Positions 22,819 to 35,136 of a stretch of 64,000 nt of DNA are shown piece after piece. The DNA is taken from contig NW_004454181.1 in NCBI RefSeq assembly GCF_000283155.1, positions 21,055,786 through 21,119,785 of the forward strand. The letters run 5' to 3'. The DNA comes from Ceratotherium simum simum (Eukaryota > Chordata > Mammalia > Perissodactyla > Rhinocerotidae). The notes beneath the pieces are model-generated. The model did not search any database. It had not been told where the DNA came from and saw nothing but the letters and a program-made list of their open reading frames with translations. A program made the position numbers and the translations under genes. Every line of letters begins with the position of its first letter. The first letter of the stretch is position 1.

Positions 22819-24204
22819 AGAAAACGTAAGTATAAATCTTTATGACCTTAGATTAGGCAATGGTTCTTAGCTACGACAGTAAAACGATGAGCAACCAAAG
22901 AAAAAATAGATAAGTTGGACTTTATCAAAATTTAAAACTTTTATGCATCAAAGGACACTATCAAGAAAGTGAAAAGACAACCTACAGAATGGGAGAAAAT
23001 ATTTGCAAATCATATATCTGATAAGAGTCTAGCATCCAGAATATATAAAGATCTCTAACAATTCAATAACGAAAAGACAAGTAACCAATTAAAAAATGGG
23101 CAAAGGACTTTAATGGACATTTCGCCAAAGAAGATATACAAAGGTCCAATAAGTGCATGAGGAGATGTTTAACATTGTTAGTCATTAGGGAAGTGGAAAC
23201 CAAAACCACAATGAGACACCACTCCACACCCACTAGGATAGCTATAATAATAATTTTTAAAACCCCAGGAAATAACAAGTGTTGGTGAGGATGTGGAGAA
23301 CTTGGAACTGTTGTACATTGCAGTCGTGAGTATAATATGGTATAGCCACTTTGGAAAACAGTCTGGCTGTTCCTCAAAAAGTTAAATATAGAGTTACCAT
23401 ATGATCCAGCAATTCCACACCTAGGTATATACCCAAGAAAACTGAAAACATATGTTCATACAAAAATTTGTACACAAATGTTCATAGCAGCGTTACTCTT
23501 TTTTTTTTTTTTTTTTTTTTGTGAGGAGATCAGCCCTGTGCTAACATCCGCCAATCCTCCTCTTTTTTTGCTGAGGAAGACGGCCCTGGGCTAACATCTG
23601 TGCCCATCTTCCTCCACTTTATATGGGACGCTGCCACAGCATGGCTTGCCAAGCAGTGCGTCAGTGCGCGCCCGGGATCCGAACCAGCAAACCCCGGGCC
23701 GCCGCAGCAGAGCGCGTGCACTTAACCGCTTGCGCCACCGGGCCGGCCCCCATAGCAGCGTTACTCTTAATAGCAAAAAGTGGAAACAACCCAAATGTCC
23801 ATAACTGATGAATGGATAAATACAATGTGATGTATCCATATATGGAATATTACTCAGTCATAAAATGGAATGAAGTACTGATTTATGCTACAACATAGAT
23901 GAACCTCACAAATGTTACGCTAAGTGAAAGAAGGAAGACATAAAAGGCCTATAGTGCATGATTCTGTTCTATGAAAGGACCAAAATAGGCAAATACATAG
24001 AGAAAGAAAGTAGATTAGTGGTTGCCGGAGGCTGGGAAGAGGGAAGAGTAGAGACTGACTGCTAATGGGTAGGGGTTCCTTTTGGGGTGATGAAAACATT
24101 CTGAAATTAGATAGTGGTGTTGATTGTACAACTTTGTGGGTATACTAAAAACCACTTTAAAATGGGGAACTTTATGATGTGTGCATTGCACCTCAATAAA
24201 AAAA
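22819..24204 (+). mobile_element. 5'-truncated L1 with target-site duplication
   Basis: This insertion is bounded by a perfect 12-bp duplication ATTAAGAGTAGG (22807-22818 and 24205-24216). It is the 3' end of an L1: the last ORF2 section, 3' UTR ('ggctgggaagagggaagag', 'gggaactttatgatgtgtgc') and a short A-rich tail after 'cctcaataaaaaaa'. An ERE SINE (23501-23750) is nested inside, so the order of events is readable. No intact reading frame. Confidence 0.88.
23501..23750 (-). mobile_element. Young ERE SINE nested in L1
   Basis: Full-length minus strand ERE: a run of about 20 T (its poly-A tail), body 'gaggagatcagccctgtgct', and a tRNA-derived head ending 'gcgccaccgggccggcccc'. A perfect 18-bp duplication CATAGCAGCGTTACTCTT flanks it (23483-23500 and 23751-23768). 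The intact tail and perfect flanks suggest a recent insertion. Confidence 0.95.
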
Positions 24205-24579
24205 ATTAAGAGTAGGGAAAGGACTTGGATTGATTGATAGAGGGACATGTATGACTTGGGAACTGTGGGAGGAAGGATTTTTTATGGGATCCAATCATAG
24301 GAATAGAAAAGCTTGGATTGAGGGCATCTGGGCTTTGAACAAGGCCCAGGACTAAGAGAACTTTATGAGATACCCTGATATATGCACTTTCCATTCTCAA
24401 GCTATATCTGCAGCCGTCTGCTTTCTATTGGAACTTTCCCTTCTGCCTGTCAGCATGACAGACAAGAGCCCCTAACAACTTCCCCTTAACACTTTAAAAC
24501 CTCTAGCTACTCCCCTTTCTCTTTCTTGACTTCAGAGCCAAACTTTTCTGTTCCAAATATCCATTTCCCTGTCTCCCAT

Positions 24580-24995
24580 TTACTCCTTAAACTGCTGAAG
24601 TCTGGCTTCTGGCTCCAGTCCTCCAATGAAGCTGTGAGGCAAAAGTTCAATGTAAGTGCAGTGGCGATATCTCAATCCTTATCACACTTGACCTTTTCAT
24701 AGCATTTGACACTACTGACCAAATCATCCTTCTTACAACACTTCCCTTTTGCTCTCAAGGAGTGGTACCATTTGTCCTGGTTTTCTTCATACCCCTCTGC
24801 ATTTGTTCATAGTATGCATGACTGGATCCTCTTTCGCTATCTCCCTAAGTGTTCATGTCCTCCAGGACGCAATCCACCACTTGCTTCTTTCTTAACATCT
24901 TCCCCTATTTACTGGAGACCCCCAAATCTCTGTACAGTCAGATCTCTCCCCTGAACTACAGACCCAGTTGTGAACTCTAAGTTTATGTCTTCGCC
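24580..24995 (+). mobile_element. L2 LINE ORF2 remnant
   Basis: The text encodes a decayed version of the conserved L2 reverse transcriptase stretch ('cacttgaccttttcatagca' then 'tttgacactactgaccaaat', equivalent to LDLxxAFDTxDH). Diverged, with stops. Confidence 0.75.
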
Positions 24996-24999
24996 TAAT

Positions 25000-26120
25000 T
25001 GAGACGTTTCTGGCCATTATTTCTTCCCATTATGTCAGTTCCACTCTTTCCCTCCTCTTGGAACTCCAACGATACGAATGTTAGCTCTTTCATTATAGTC
25101 ATTCAGGTCGCTGAGATTTGGTTCATTTTTTTTTTTTTTCAGTCTATTTTATCTCTGTTACTCAGATTGGGTAAATTCTACTAATCTGTCCTCAAGTTCT
25201 CTGCTTCTCTCCTCTATTATCTCCACTCTAGTATGGAGCTTATCCATCAAGCTTTTATTTCAGTTATTTTACTTATTGCATTTTTCAAGTCCATGATTTT
25301 CATTTGGTTCATATTTATAACTTCTATTTCTTGGTTGATAGTCCTAGACATTTTTAGGGACAAGGATACTTCTTAAAGTGATGGCCATTTATATAAGTAT
25401 TTCAGTATGTATCTCTGAAACAGAAAATAAAATTTGTATGTAATCATCATTATTCCACCTAACAAAACTAGTGATGATAAATCTTTAATACCAGTCCATA
25501 TTTGAATTTCCCTAATTTTCCCCCAAAGTGTCTGTTTATAATTGATTCTTCCAAATCAGTATCCAAACAAGACCCATTGATTGGATGTGGTTGTTATGTC
25601 TTTTAAGGTTCTTCTCATCTAGAACAGAGCCCTCCCTTTTTTTCATGTCATTGACTTGTTGAAAAACTAGATGAGTTGTCCTGTAAAATGTTCCACATCG
25701 TGACTGTCCAGATTGTTTCATTTCCTGTAAATTTGAAGTTAGAGATAAATGCTTGATTAGATCCAATTTTGATATTTTTGTAAAGAATATTTCATAAGTG
25801 GTGTTATTAAAGTGCTGTTTCTAACAGTAAAAAATTGAGGGGGAACCTAACTATCTAGTAAAGGAGACGATTAAATAAATTATGACATATCCATACAGTG
25901 TGCAATCAATCCTGAAGACATTTAAAATCATGCAGTAGAAGAGGGTTTAAATTAAAATTTGAGAATATGAAACATGTTCATGGTACAGTAAATGAAAAAA
26001 ACTGGTCACCAAAGCGTAGATATTCCACGGGTGATTATGACTGGCAGGATCTACATCACGACCCTATCAATTAGTGGTGGGATCATAAACTATTTGTCCT
26101 GTTTTTCCTTTGTAGGAAAT
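25000..26120. mobile_element. Old L1-derived patchwork
   Basis: A reverse L1M-type section lies at about 25440-25750 ('tggttgttatgtcttttaag', 'ccctttttttcatgtcattg'). A forward L1 section at 25800-26120 shows 'aataaattatgacatatcca' followed by 'cagtaaatgaaaaaaactgg'. The part at 25000-25400 looks LINE-derived but I cannot assign it. Confidence 0.5.
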
Positions 26121-26149
26121 AAAGAAAAGAGAGATACATAATGATCATG

Positions 26150-27370
26150 CATTGCTTTGTAATAATACTAACATAAAACCAATGGAAGTTACCTTACAAA
26201 AGCATCCCCCAGAAACAAAATAATGTAAAGAGGGTGTAAACCTCTGTGGCTTTCTGCAGGTTCCTCAACTCCTCCAGACCATCTTCTTTAAAGAGGCACC
26301 AGATGGTGAAGCAAAGCAACACATGACTGGCTTCAGGAGCCCAGAAACCTGGGAGAGGGGTCAGACAAGACACATTAGAAACAGAATGTAAATGTCCCAT
26401 AGTGTAACAAGTAGGGTTGTTAGCTGCTCCTTTTTAACCCAGAGATTCAGGGAGCCCTCAGCACACGAATGCCCCACCCCGTGACTGAGACACACCGGGC
26501 AGTCACCCTAGGCACAGAGCAGGCTGTGTCATGTGGGCATCTCGCCCTCATGCCCATGGTACGGGGCACTGGAGGGCAGCCAGGCCACAGCTGTGTAGGA
26601 GAGCCTGACTTCTGGCTCCTCACCATTTCCCTTTTGGGATTCTTCTCCTTGTGTGACCACCCCACGTTCCACACTTCTTATTTCCAAAGGACTTTGTCCT
26701 CCGAAACCCTCACCATCCCCTCATTGGTTCTTGCCATATATTTATTCTTCAGGGAGCTTCTCTTTGAGGCAGGGTCGGGTGGTGACCAGATGTCCAGGCT
26801 CTAACCAGATGGAAGAGTCTGGCTCTACCACTTGTTAGCATGCATCCTCAAGAGAGTAATTAACAACTCTCAGACTCAGTTTCTCCAAAGTGTCATTAGA
26901 AACACAGAATGTGAACTTGGAGGTTTTCCAAATATTTAACATTTGATGGCTGTTTTGCTAAGTTTCCAATGTCAAGGTTTGGTGCTGAAGTTGAGGAAGT
27001 TTTTTCTCCTTTACTTTCTCCTCTCTACTTTCCAACTAAGTATTCAACAGAGAACAGTATTCAAATAATTTAGAGGATATTTATATTTCCCCTGAACCGT
27101 TATGTAAAATTTAACACAGCTAAAAGAAATCAAAGGAACAGATAACAATTATTCTTTTTTTTCTTTGCTTACACCCACTCCCCCGCTTATCAAAGGGAAA
27201 TTATCATTAGCTGAATATATGCCAAGGTTGTTTCTTTGTACTTTGTTTAGTTTTAAAAGAAACGCGCTGAAGAAAAATTCCTTACACTTCTATAGAGCTT
27301 TACATTTTACAATATTTTTTCACATACTTTGCTGGATAGTGTTTTTTTCTTCTAGTTCTGCTGTGTCCTT
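26150..27370. other. Unassigned intergenic stretch
   Basis: I recognise no repeat here. The section 26440-26840 is more GC-rich than its surroundings and is open on both strands (26447-26674 minus; 26469-26804 plus), but neither translation resembles a known family and no splice context supports it. It may be unique conserved or regulatory DNA, or an old repeat beyond recognition. Confidence 0.4.
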
Positions 27371-27374
27371 AAAA

Positions 27375-27920
27375 AACAGCTGTATTCAGGTATAATTTAC
27401 ATACAATAAAATTCACCCATTTTAAGTGTACATCATATTGGCAAATGCATACAATTATGTAACCACCACCACATTCAAGATACAGACGTTTCCATCACTG
27501 CAGAAAGTTCGCATGTGCCTCTTTGTAGGCAAACCTCTCCCCTCCCCTCCAGCCCCAAGCAACTATTGACGTGCTTTCTGTCACTATAGTTTTGTGTTTT
27601 TTTTAGAATTTCATATAAATGGAATAGTATAGTATGTAGTCTTTCGTGTCTAGATTTTTCACCTGGCATAATGTTTTTGAGATTCATCAATGTTGTTGCA
27701 CGTATCAGTAGTTTGTTCTTTTTTATTGCTGAGTAGCATTTTGTTGTATGAACATTCCAGTCTTTGGCTACTGGGAATAATGCTATGGACATTTATGCAA
27801 AAGTCTTTGCATGGACATGCTTTCGTTTCTCTTGGGTAAATACCTAAGAGTGGAATTGCTGGGCTTTATGGCAAGTGTATGTTTAATTTGTTGCTAATTG
27901 TTAGTGGGAAGATGTTTTGA
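27375..27920 (-). mobile_element. L1 3' UTR fragment
   Basis: Classic reverse L1M text: 'aggtataatttacatacaat', 'gtgtacatcatattggcaaa', 'ccccaagcaactattgacg' and 'cctaagagtggaattgctgg'. Confidence 0.85.
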
Positions 27921-27934
27921 CTCTTCACAAAAAC

Positions 27935-28060
27935 TCCATCCCCTACTTTACAGCTAAGAAAACTGAGGCATGAGGAAAGTTTGGTGATTTACTCAGACTT
28001 TTCTACTATTAGACTTTGGACATGGTAAGACTAGGGCACAAATCTCTAGTGCTCACTTGC
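27935..28060 (-). repeat. MIR SINE fragment
   Basis: Contains 'tttacagctaagaaaactga' followed by 'ggcatgaggaaagtttggtg', the reverse MIR core. Confidence 0.6.
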
Positions 28061-28089
28061 TTTTGGTTTATGTTTTCTTTCTTTTTAAA

Positions 28090-28560
28090 CTTTTGCTTTA
28101 GTACAAGAATGTAGGTTAATTGCTACACAAAATTAGAAAATATAGATCTATAAAGGAAAAAGGAACCAAAAATTGCCTGTTTCGTCTGTTCAGAGGAGAC
28201 CATTGTTAACACTTTAATATCATTTCAGGCTGTGTCTAAGTATGTGTGTGTTTCTTCTTACCAAAATAGGTTCAGCTTATGCACAATCTTTTGTGTCCTG
28301 ATTGTCACACTCAATCGTGAAGATCATATTCCTCACTTCTATCCTGGAGATTTTCACATCAATAAATATATACCTATGACATTCTTTTAAATGGTTACTG
28401 AATCTCTATAATGATGACTCAGTATGAATCTCGATATTAATGGCGCATGTCACTCAGGTTATTTTCAGTTTTGTGCTGTTATTAGCAATAGTCTTGTATT
28501 TGTTTTTAAGAATTTATTTGTATCTCCACCTATCTCTAAACCATATATTTGAATTTTGAG
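28090..28560 (-). mobile_element. Old L1-like 3' fragment
   Basis: Reverse text of the old L1 3' type, including 'gaggagaccattgttaacac' and 'aatagtcttgtatttgtttt'. Low confidence in the exact family. Confidence 0.5.
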
Positions 28561-29511
28561 ATGATCATTTACTTTTAAGATTTGTCTTTCTTCAAAAGCT
28601 TAATTTTGGTTTCTTTCCAAGTTATCCTAGAGATGTTGGTGGGGGGATTGGACTTGCTTGTAGATGGAGGAATGGAACTCATCTCAATGAAGAAATATGT
28701 CTGTTATGCAAGACACTCAGGTGGTGGGTTTTGTACTTTGTCTCAAATATTTTTTTTATTTGAGTATGGAAGAAAAACCCTCCTACCTTACAAAAGAGGA
28801 ACTTTGAGCAAAAATTTGGCAGCAAAGTGTCTAAAAGAACAAGCTTACTTTAGCAATGCAACTCCAGAAGTTTCACTTCTCCCTCCTCCTCCTCTCTTCC
28901 CAAACTAGAAAACTCTTAAAATACATGGACCCAGTTGAGAAGAACTTCAATATTAGAGTGGGGCTAGAGCTGATGGCAGGGAAAGAGCCAGTTCTGTAAC
29001 CAGCCAAAATGACAGTGACAAAAATAATCCAGTTCCTCTCCAAAAGTGTCCTTTCCCAAATTGTCTCTGTGCATTTATATGGACTAAACTTATTCCCCTT
29101 GAGTTGCCGTAAGAATAACTGTTCATGAAGTCTCTGCCAGAGAAAATAATAGAATAGGAAAGTCAATAGAGAAGATTCATTCACACTTAAAAGTCTTTTT
29201 CCACTCCCACTTCTTCATTTTCTAAAAAGAATATTTTCAGAGACTTGAGGCAGAAGACATTATAGATGTCATTTAGCACAGTCTCTTCATTTTATAGATG
29301 AGGAAGCAGGTGGAGAATATAACATTTAGATTTCCATTCTGATCTTTGTTTTCTTTCTGCACTGAAGATTCTTCAATTCTTGGCTTATGTAACTCTTTTT
29401 GAAAAGAGTTGTTTCCCTAGCAACTCCTGGATTCACAATGACCGGACTGAGTTTTCTAACAGAAAAGTATTTTCTTTCTTCAAAGAATGAGGATTAAACC
29501 CCTTAGGAATA

Positions 29512-29716
29512 CAGTCATGCATTGCTTAATGATGGGGATACCTTCTGAGAAATGTGTCATTGGGCGATTTCGGCATTGTGTGAACATCATAGCGTGTACT
29601 TACACAAATCTAGATGGTATAGCCTACTACACACATAGGCTATATGGTACCATCTTATGAGACCACCGGCGAATATGCAGTCCCTCGTTATTGAAACGTC
29701 ATGTGGCGCCTGACTG
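29512..29716. mobile_element. Tigger-type mariner element
   Basis: A 205-bp non-autonomous DNA transposon with terminal inverted repeats beginning CAGTCATGC and ending GCCTGACTG, flanked on both sides by the TA dinucleotide (29510-29511 and 29717-29718), as expected for Tc1/mariner. Internal blocks 'gatggtatagcctactacac' and 'ttatgagaccaccggcgaat' match a Tigger-derived MER family from memory. Confidence 0.8.
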
Positions 29717-30224
29717 TATTTCAGTTTGAGGAATGAACTATTCAACTTCCCTCACTTAATCCACTACATTTTTCCTTATCTTTAACCTTTCTTGTTTTAC
29801 TCCTTCCTGTTTTAGAGGAAGAAATAGCCTTGCTCCTGCAAGGCAAGCTTTTAGTATGTGTTCTTTTTTTTCTCCTTTCATTTTGTAAACAAATTTTTGA
29901 AAGTAATCCATGTTAATTGAATACAAAATAGAAAGCAGCTAAGAGGTCAACAGCAATCTCTATCTCAGCAATAATTGTCTAGAAAATATAAAAATACAAT
30001 ATAAATCACATTAGCAATAGAAAGCATCCAGTAGGTAGTAATTAACCCAATCAAGGGTGCACAAAACCTTTATGAAGACAAATTTAAAACTCTATTAAGG
30101 ATACAGGAAAACCTGATGTACCAAGTTCATGGACAGAACGATTTAACATGTGTAAAGATACAAATTCTTCTTTAATCAATCAGGTCACTCAAGCCAATTC
30201 CAATAAAAATCTAATAGGATCTTT

Positions 30225-30538
30225 TTTTTTCCAGTTTCATTGAGACATAATCGGCATATAATATTGTATTAGTTTTAGATGTACAACATGATGATTTGAT
30301 ATGTGTATATATTGTGAAATGATCACCATAATAAGTTTTGTTAACCTCCATCTCCTCACATAGTTCTAATTTTTTTTCTTGTGATAAGAACTAAGATCTA
30401 ATCTCTTAGCAATTTTCAAATATATTATACATTCGGTATTGTTAACTTTAGTCACCATGCTGCACATTACTGTACATGCTGGAGGTTTGTACCTTTTGAC
30501 CATCTTTACCCATTTCGCCCACCCCCCATCCTCCTCAC
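30225..30538 (-). mobile_element. Nested L1 3' fragment with target duplication
   Basis: Reverse L1 3' UTR ('cagtttcattgagacataat', 'gtgaaatgatcaccataata') inserted in the older L1. The 9-bp duplication AGGATCTTT is at 30216-30224 and 30539-30547. The host L1 resumes exactly after it. Confidence 0.85.
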
Positions 30539-31204
30539 AGGATCTTTGTAAGTACTCAATGACTGATTCTAGAATTTTCATGGAAGTATAAATTATAAAA
30601 TAGCTAAAAAAATTTAAAAAAAAAACAAAGGCAGTGGGAGGGTTTATACTCACTCTTCTTAATATTAAAGCCTGTTACAAAGCCATCATAACAGATCATG
30701 TGATACCGGCACAAGAACAACAGCAAAAAAAAAAAAACCCAGTGCAACAGAATACATAGCACAGAACACACACACACACTCACATAGATTTATCTACCTG
30801 TCTAATATTCTACATAGCATATGATAGAGATGGCATCACCAATCAATGAAGAAAGAATGGATTCTTAGCAGAAAGTGGTGAGAAAACTAGCTTAAGATAC
30901 AGAAAAAATAAATTTGGATCCCTACCTCATATCATATATAAGGGTGAACTCCAGAAGGATTAAAGACCAATTGCAAAAGTAAAACTATAAAGTTAATAGA
31001 AAAAATAAAGGTAAATATCATAGTAATCTTGGAATGGAAAAGGAAATCTTAAACGAGAATCCCAAAGTGGAAGCCATAAAGGTAAATCTTGATGGATTTT
31101 AATAAATTATTATTAATGATTTCACTTCAGTGAAGTATTCAATGGACGAAGTTTGTAGAGAGATGATGGAGCAAAATAAATTACTTTTAATGTTCAGAGA
31201 TGAC

Positions 31205-31206
<2 letters not shown>

Positions 31207-31242
<36 letters not shown>

Positions 31243-31244
31243 CA
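31207..31244. repeat. (CA)n microsatellite
   Basis: CA run with a single CG interruption near its end, followed by a GA-rich tract (31245-31262). Confidence 0.93.
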
Positions 31245-32149
31245 GAAAGAGAGAGAGAGGAAGGAAACCAATAGAAAAATGGGCAAAGATAAGAAAAGTC
31301 AATTCACTGAAGGGGAAACGTAAACAGCTAACCAGTACATGAAGAGATTAAACTCACTAGTAATCAAAGAAATCCAAAGAGAACGAAGTCACACATTACA
31401 TCCATCAGCTTGGCAAAAATTATAAAGAAGGATAATATTAGCAAGGATGTGTGGAAAAGGAACTCTCACGCACAGTTGATAGGAGTAAAACTGGCCAGTT
31501 ATTCTGGAAAGAGATTTGGCAGTACTTATGGAAATTAAGTGTGTGTCTAGCCTGTGATATAACCATAGCCTTCCTGGATACCTACCCCTCGGAAACTCTT
31601 TCTCAGGTCCATGTAGGGACATGTATGAGGTTGTTCATTGAAATATTTTTTGCGTTAGGGGGGAGTTGGAGGCAAACTAGGCTTTCATCATTAAGAGAAC
31701 AGACGAGTATAACAGGAGATATGCCTACAATGGTATATTATGTAGCAACTAGGAGCTTTAAGATAAATGTACATATGGTAACACAGTTCTTTCTTATAAA
31801 CAAAGGTTGAGTAAAAAAGGAAGCAGAATGAGATCTATAGCAAAATATTTTGTAAATTTAAAACATAATATACAAAGCAATACTAAGCATCTTTCAAGGA
31901 TATTTACATATCCAAACACATTAGAGAAAAACTGAGGTAGGTATGGAGATATCACCCAAAATATGAGGAGGCTTAATAGACCCATGATGATATGGTGCCT
32001 TAAACTGTATGATGAACTCAGCTCTGCACCTGTGAAAAAATACACACATTCACTCACACAAAGAAAATTTATTCATTCAACAAATACTTATTGAGCACCT
32101 GCTAAAAGTGAAAAAAAATTACCATCTAAATCTCACCACATAGAAATAA

Positions 32150-32800
32150 CCACTTTTGACATTTTGTCCACCTGTACTCTTTTCTCCACCTCTTTCTATT
32201 TCTGAATCCTTGACTAACAAAAATTATACTTTTCTGCTGAAACATGTTTTCCCCTTTAACTGATATCTTTTCCAATACTACAAAACTTGCTTTTTTCTCA
32301 TCCTAAAAATAATTTATTCTCTTGACCATCATCATCTGCCTTTATTTTTCATGTCAAGACAATATCCTCAAATGGTTAACCAAACTTACTTTCACATTCA
32401 TTTCTCAATCTAGAATGGTTGTCATTTCTCCCACCCTTCTCTTAAAGCTGTTTTCTCAAAGGTTACCAGTGGTTTCTTAATTTTAATCAAGTGGTCTTTT
32501 CTCTGTTTAAATAAATAAACATTTATTTGTATATACCTTGATATATAGTATGATGCCAGAATTTGTGCTAGGCACTGGGGCTACGATAAGATTCTAGTAC
32601 AGTCCCTATCTTCCAGATCACATTCTGGTTAGAGGTAGATATGGAAATGGATAATCTTAATATGATGTTATAATTACAGAGATAAGGTGTGCCCAGGTTG
32701 CTACTGGAGCTCAAGTGGGAACTTTGGATTCAAGAAGATTTTTTGGAGAAGATTCAGTTGGAGTGTTGAAGCATGATCCGGTTAAATAAAATTAAGAAAT
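32150..32800. mobile_element. L2 LINE fragments, two orientations
   Basis: At 32150-32520 forward L2 text is seen ('aaggttaccagtggtttctt', 'caagtggtcttttctctgtt'). At 32520-32800 reverse L2 3' text follows ('ttgtgctaggcactggggct', 'cttccagatcacattctgg'). A short reverse L2 end also lies at 32065-32110. Confidence 0.6.
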
Positions 32801-32811
32801 TTTACACAAGT

Positions 32812-32970
32812 GGTTCTCAAACCAAGCTGCACATTTGTGTTTAAAAAATACTAATGCCTAGGCCCCACCCAAGACCAACGAAATCACAACGTCTGCAGTA
32901 GAACCTGGGCATGTTTTTTAGAAATTCCTCTTGTGATTTTAAGATGTGGCCAGATCTGAGAACCACAGAT
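32812..32970. mobile_element. MER5A hAT element
   Basis: Starts AGTGGTTCTCAAA and ends GAGAACCAC, with internal 'ctaatgcctaggccccaccc'. Nearly full-length. Confidence 0.8.
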
Positions 32971-32999
32971 CTGGACTGATAGAGGAACAAGAGCAAGGC

Positions 33000-34010
33000 T
33001 ACAGGTGTAGAATGGTAGGCCAAGTGGCTAGTAAGTGTCAGAGTCTCCAATCCCAGACTGTTTTCATTTCAAAGAATGTTCTTAACCACTCCTCACTGCT
33101 GTTTCCACACGACTGAGGTGGTGTTAAGATACGTTACATCGTGCTGTGGTTAAACAAACAAATGATTTAGTGCTTTAGAACTATAAAATTTTGGTTTTGT
33201 TTTTGCTTACTTCCATTGAGGGTTATGGGGGAAGGGGTTCCTGCTTGATGTCATTCTCACTCAGGGACCCAGGCTCGTGGAGCTTTCACTATTTGGAGCC
33301 AGTTGCTCTGTCAGGGAAAGGGAAAATAGTGAATTATACACCAGTTCTTATAGGATCCACCTGCAAAGGACTCATGACACTTCTGCCCACGTGCACTGGC
33401 CAAATCAAGTCGTGTGGCCATAGCTAACATCGTGGAGGTGACGCATGCTACTCTACCACGTGCCTGGAAGATAACTGGAATATTTATAAAAATCACTATC
33501 ACTAAGCTATATGAAATCAAATTAAGTTGAATTGCCAAAGGCAGTCAGTTATATTCATCTGAGTTTCCACTATACAATGTGACCTGGAAGTAGTGATTTC
33601 ACTACATTTGAGCCAACCGGGATATCCCCAGGGGAGCTGAATGTTGTACTTTTTCACTCTTACATCTAATTCTCCCAATTTCAACTTCTTAACCCAAGTT
33701 CTGACCTTGCCAGAAGAATAAGAGTTGGGTTTCCAAGATTTCAGAACTTTCCAAATTATTCAGATTGAAACTCTCTTTCGTCTTCAGAGGGTAAAATCAG
33801 CATAACAATGACTTCCTGAACCAATCAGAACATGTAACCACCCAGGCTCCATTTCTCCTTTCCTATTTGTGGAGGCCCCTTTGTAAGGGTGATTTCCAAG
33901 GCCAATTGACTCATGCCAACTTCCTTCTATCTTTGTTTCTATTGCTTATAAATAGAAACAATATTTTCCTAATTTTTTATTATTTCAAAGAACTTACTCA
34001 TAAGTAGTCT
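33000..34010. other. Unassigned intergenic stretch
   Basis: No gene or repeat family recognised. Open frames at 33191-33427 (+) and 33311-33538 (-) overlap in antisense and have no family resemblance. Confidence 0.4.
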
Positions 34011-34014
34011 CATT

Positions 34015-34330
34015 TAATCTCGAACTCAACTATGTGGTGAAGGGATTATTCACTCCTATTTTACAGATGAAGAAATTGAGGTTCAGAGAGGTGAGACAAG
34101 GTCTCACAGAGATTTCTGAAATATATGCACCCCCTGACAGCCACCCTAATCTTCTTTCTACTTTGTATCAGTTTATCCCCTTAACGAGTCAAAATAATCA
34201 TTCATTCACTCAACAAGAACTTATTGTCTATTGGAAGACTGGCATTGGGTCAAATACAGGGGGTGTATATACATGGTCCCTTGTCCTGGAGGAGTGCTCT
34301 GTTAAAGAAGATGCTGTCCCTTGCTCAATC
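34015..34330 (-). repeat. MIR and L2 3' fragments
   Basis: Reverse MIR at 34015-34115 ('ttttacagatgaagaaattg', 'aggttcagagaggtgagaca') followed by a reverse L2 end at 34185-34330 ('cattcactcaacaagaactt'). Confidence 0.6.
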
Positions 34331-34995
34331 AACAGCCTTTCTTTCTCCTAATAGAACTCTAATTTTTTTCAGGAAACCATCATATTCCATCCCTTGATCT
34401 CAGAGACCCTAAGTCCCTGCCCCAGGCTCAGGCGAAGGCCCTGTTCAATCTAAACCAGTCATAGACGTCTCATAGAATGGATTTGCGAGTTGGCTGGTGG
34501 CCTTGTTCTGGGTAATAAGTTATATGGGGAAGTCTGCTTAGAAGGGCTTCCCTTCCCAAATAAAAGTCAAGTAATAATGATATGAAAGCCCTTATGACTC
34601 TGCTTTCCTCTTCCTAAAGATGAATTTGATGTCTAGAAGTACATCAACATTGCTGTGACCAGGTTGTGACAAACCAACATGGAAGAAGAGAAAAGAAGAG
34701 GCTAATTCTTTGATGATATTTTGAATCCCTGAGTTGCCTACATCCAGACTTCTTGTTATTAGAGGAAAAACAACCCCCTTATATGTTTAGACTTCTGTGA
34801 GTTGGATTTTATGTTGCTCACAGTTGAATGGATTCCTAAGTGTTTCAACTGACTATTTTGGTGACAGACTCATAAACAAGTCTTATTTGTATTAGAGTTC
34901 TTAGTCATTGCCTGTCCACCCCAGCCACTTCTGAGGGACTGTACCCCATCCATAGCTCCCATCTCCCAAATTGCAAATGGAATGGTTGAGTTCTG

Positions 34996-35136
34996 TACAG
35001 TGGGATCTTTCTCCGCATGGACATGTCTGATCCTAGGCACCCAACCACAGATCTGCCAGTGAACTACAGTGGGATCTTTCTCCGCATGGGCATGTCTGAT
35101 CCTAGGCACCCAACCACAGATCTGCCAGTGAACTAC
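34996..35136. repeat. 69-bp tandem duplication
   Basis: Two adjacent copies of a 69-bp unit (34996-35064 and 35065-35133) plus three bases of a third. The copies differ at one position: the first has 'catggacatg', the second 'catgggcatg'. The unit starts TACAGTGGGATC. High identity in otherwise old DNA points to a recent slippage or unequal-exchange event. Confidence 0.95.

Larger units (their letters stand above)
29900..32000 (+). mobile_element. Degenerate L1 with nested L1
   Basis: Forward L1 ORF2/3' region: 'gtgcacaaaacctttatgaa' and 'aaagccatcataacagatca' early, then 'gtatattatgtagcaactag' near the end. It is interrupted at 30225-30538 by a second L1 piece in the opposite orientation and at 31207-31244 by a CA repeat. 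Frames at 31130-31810 are broken ORF2/3' remnants. Confidence 0.75.
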
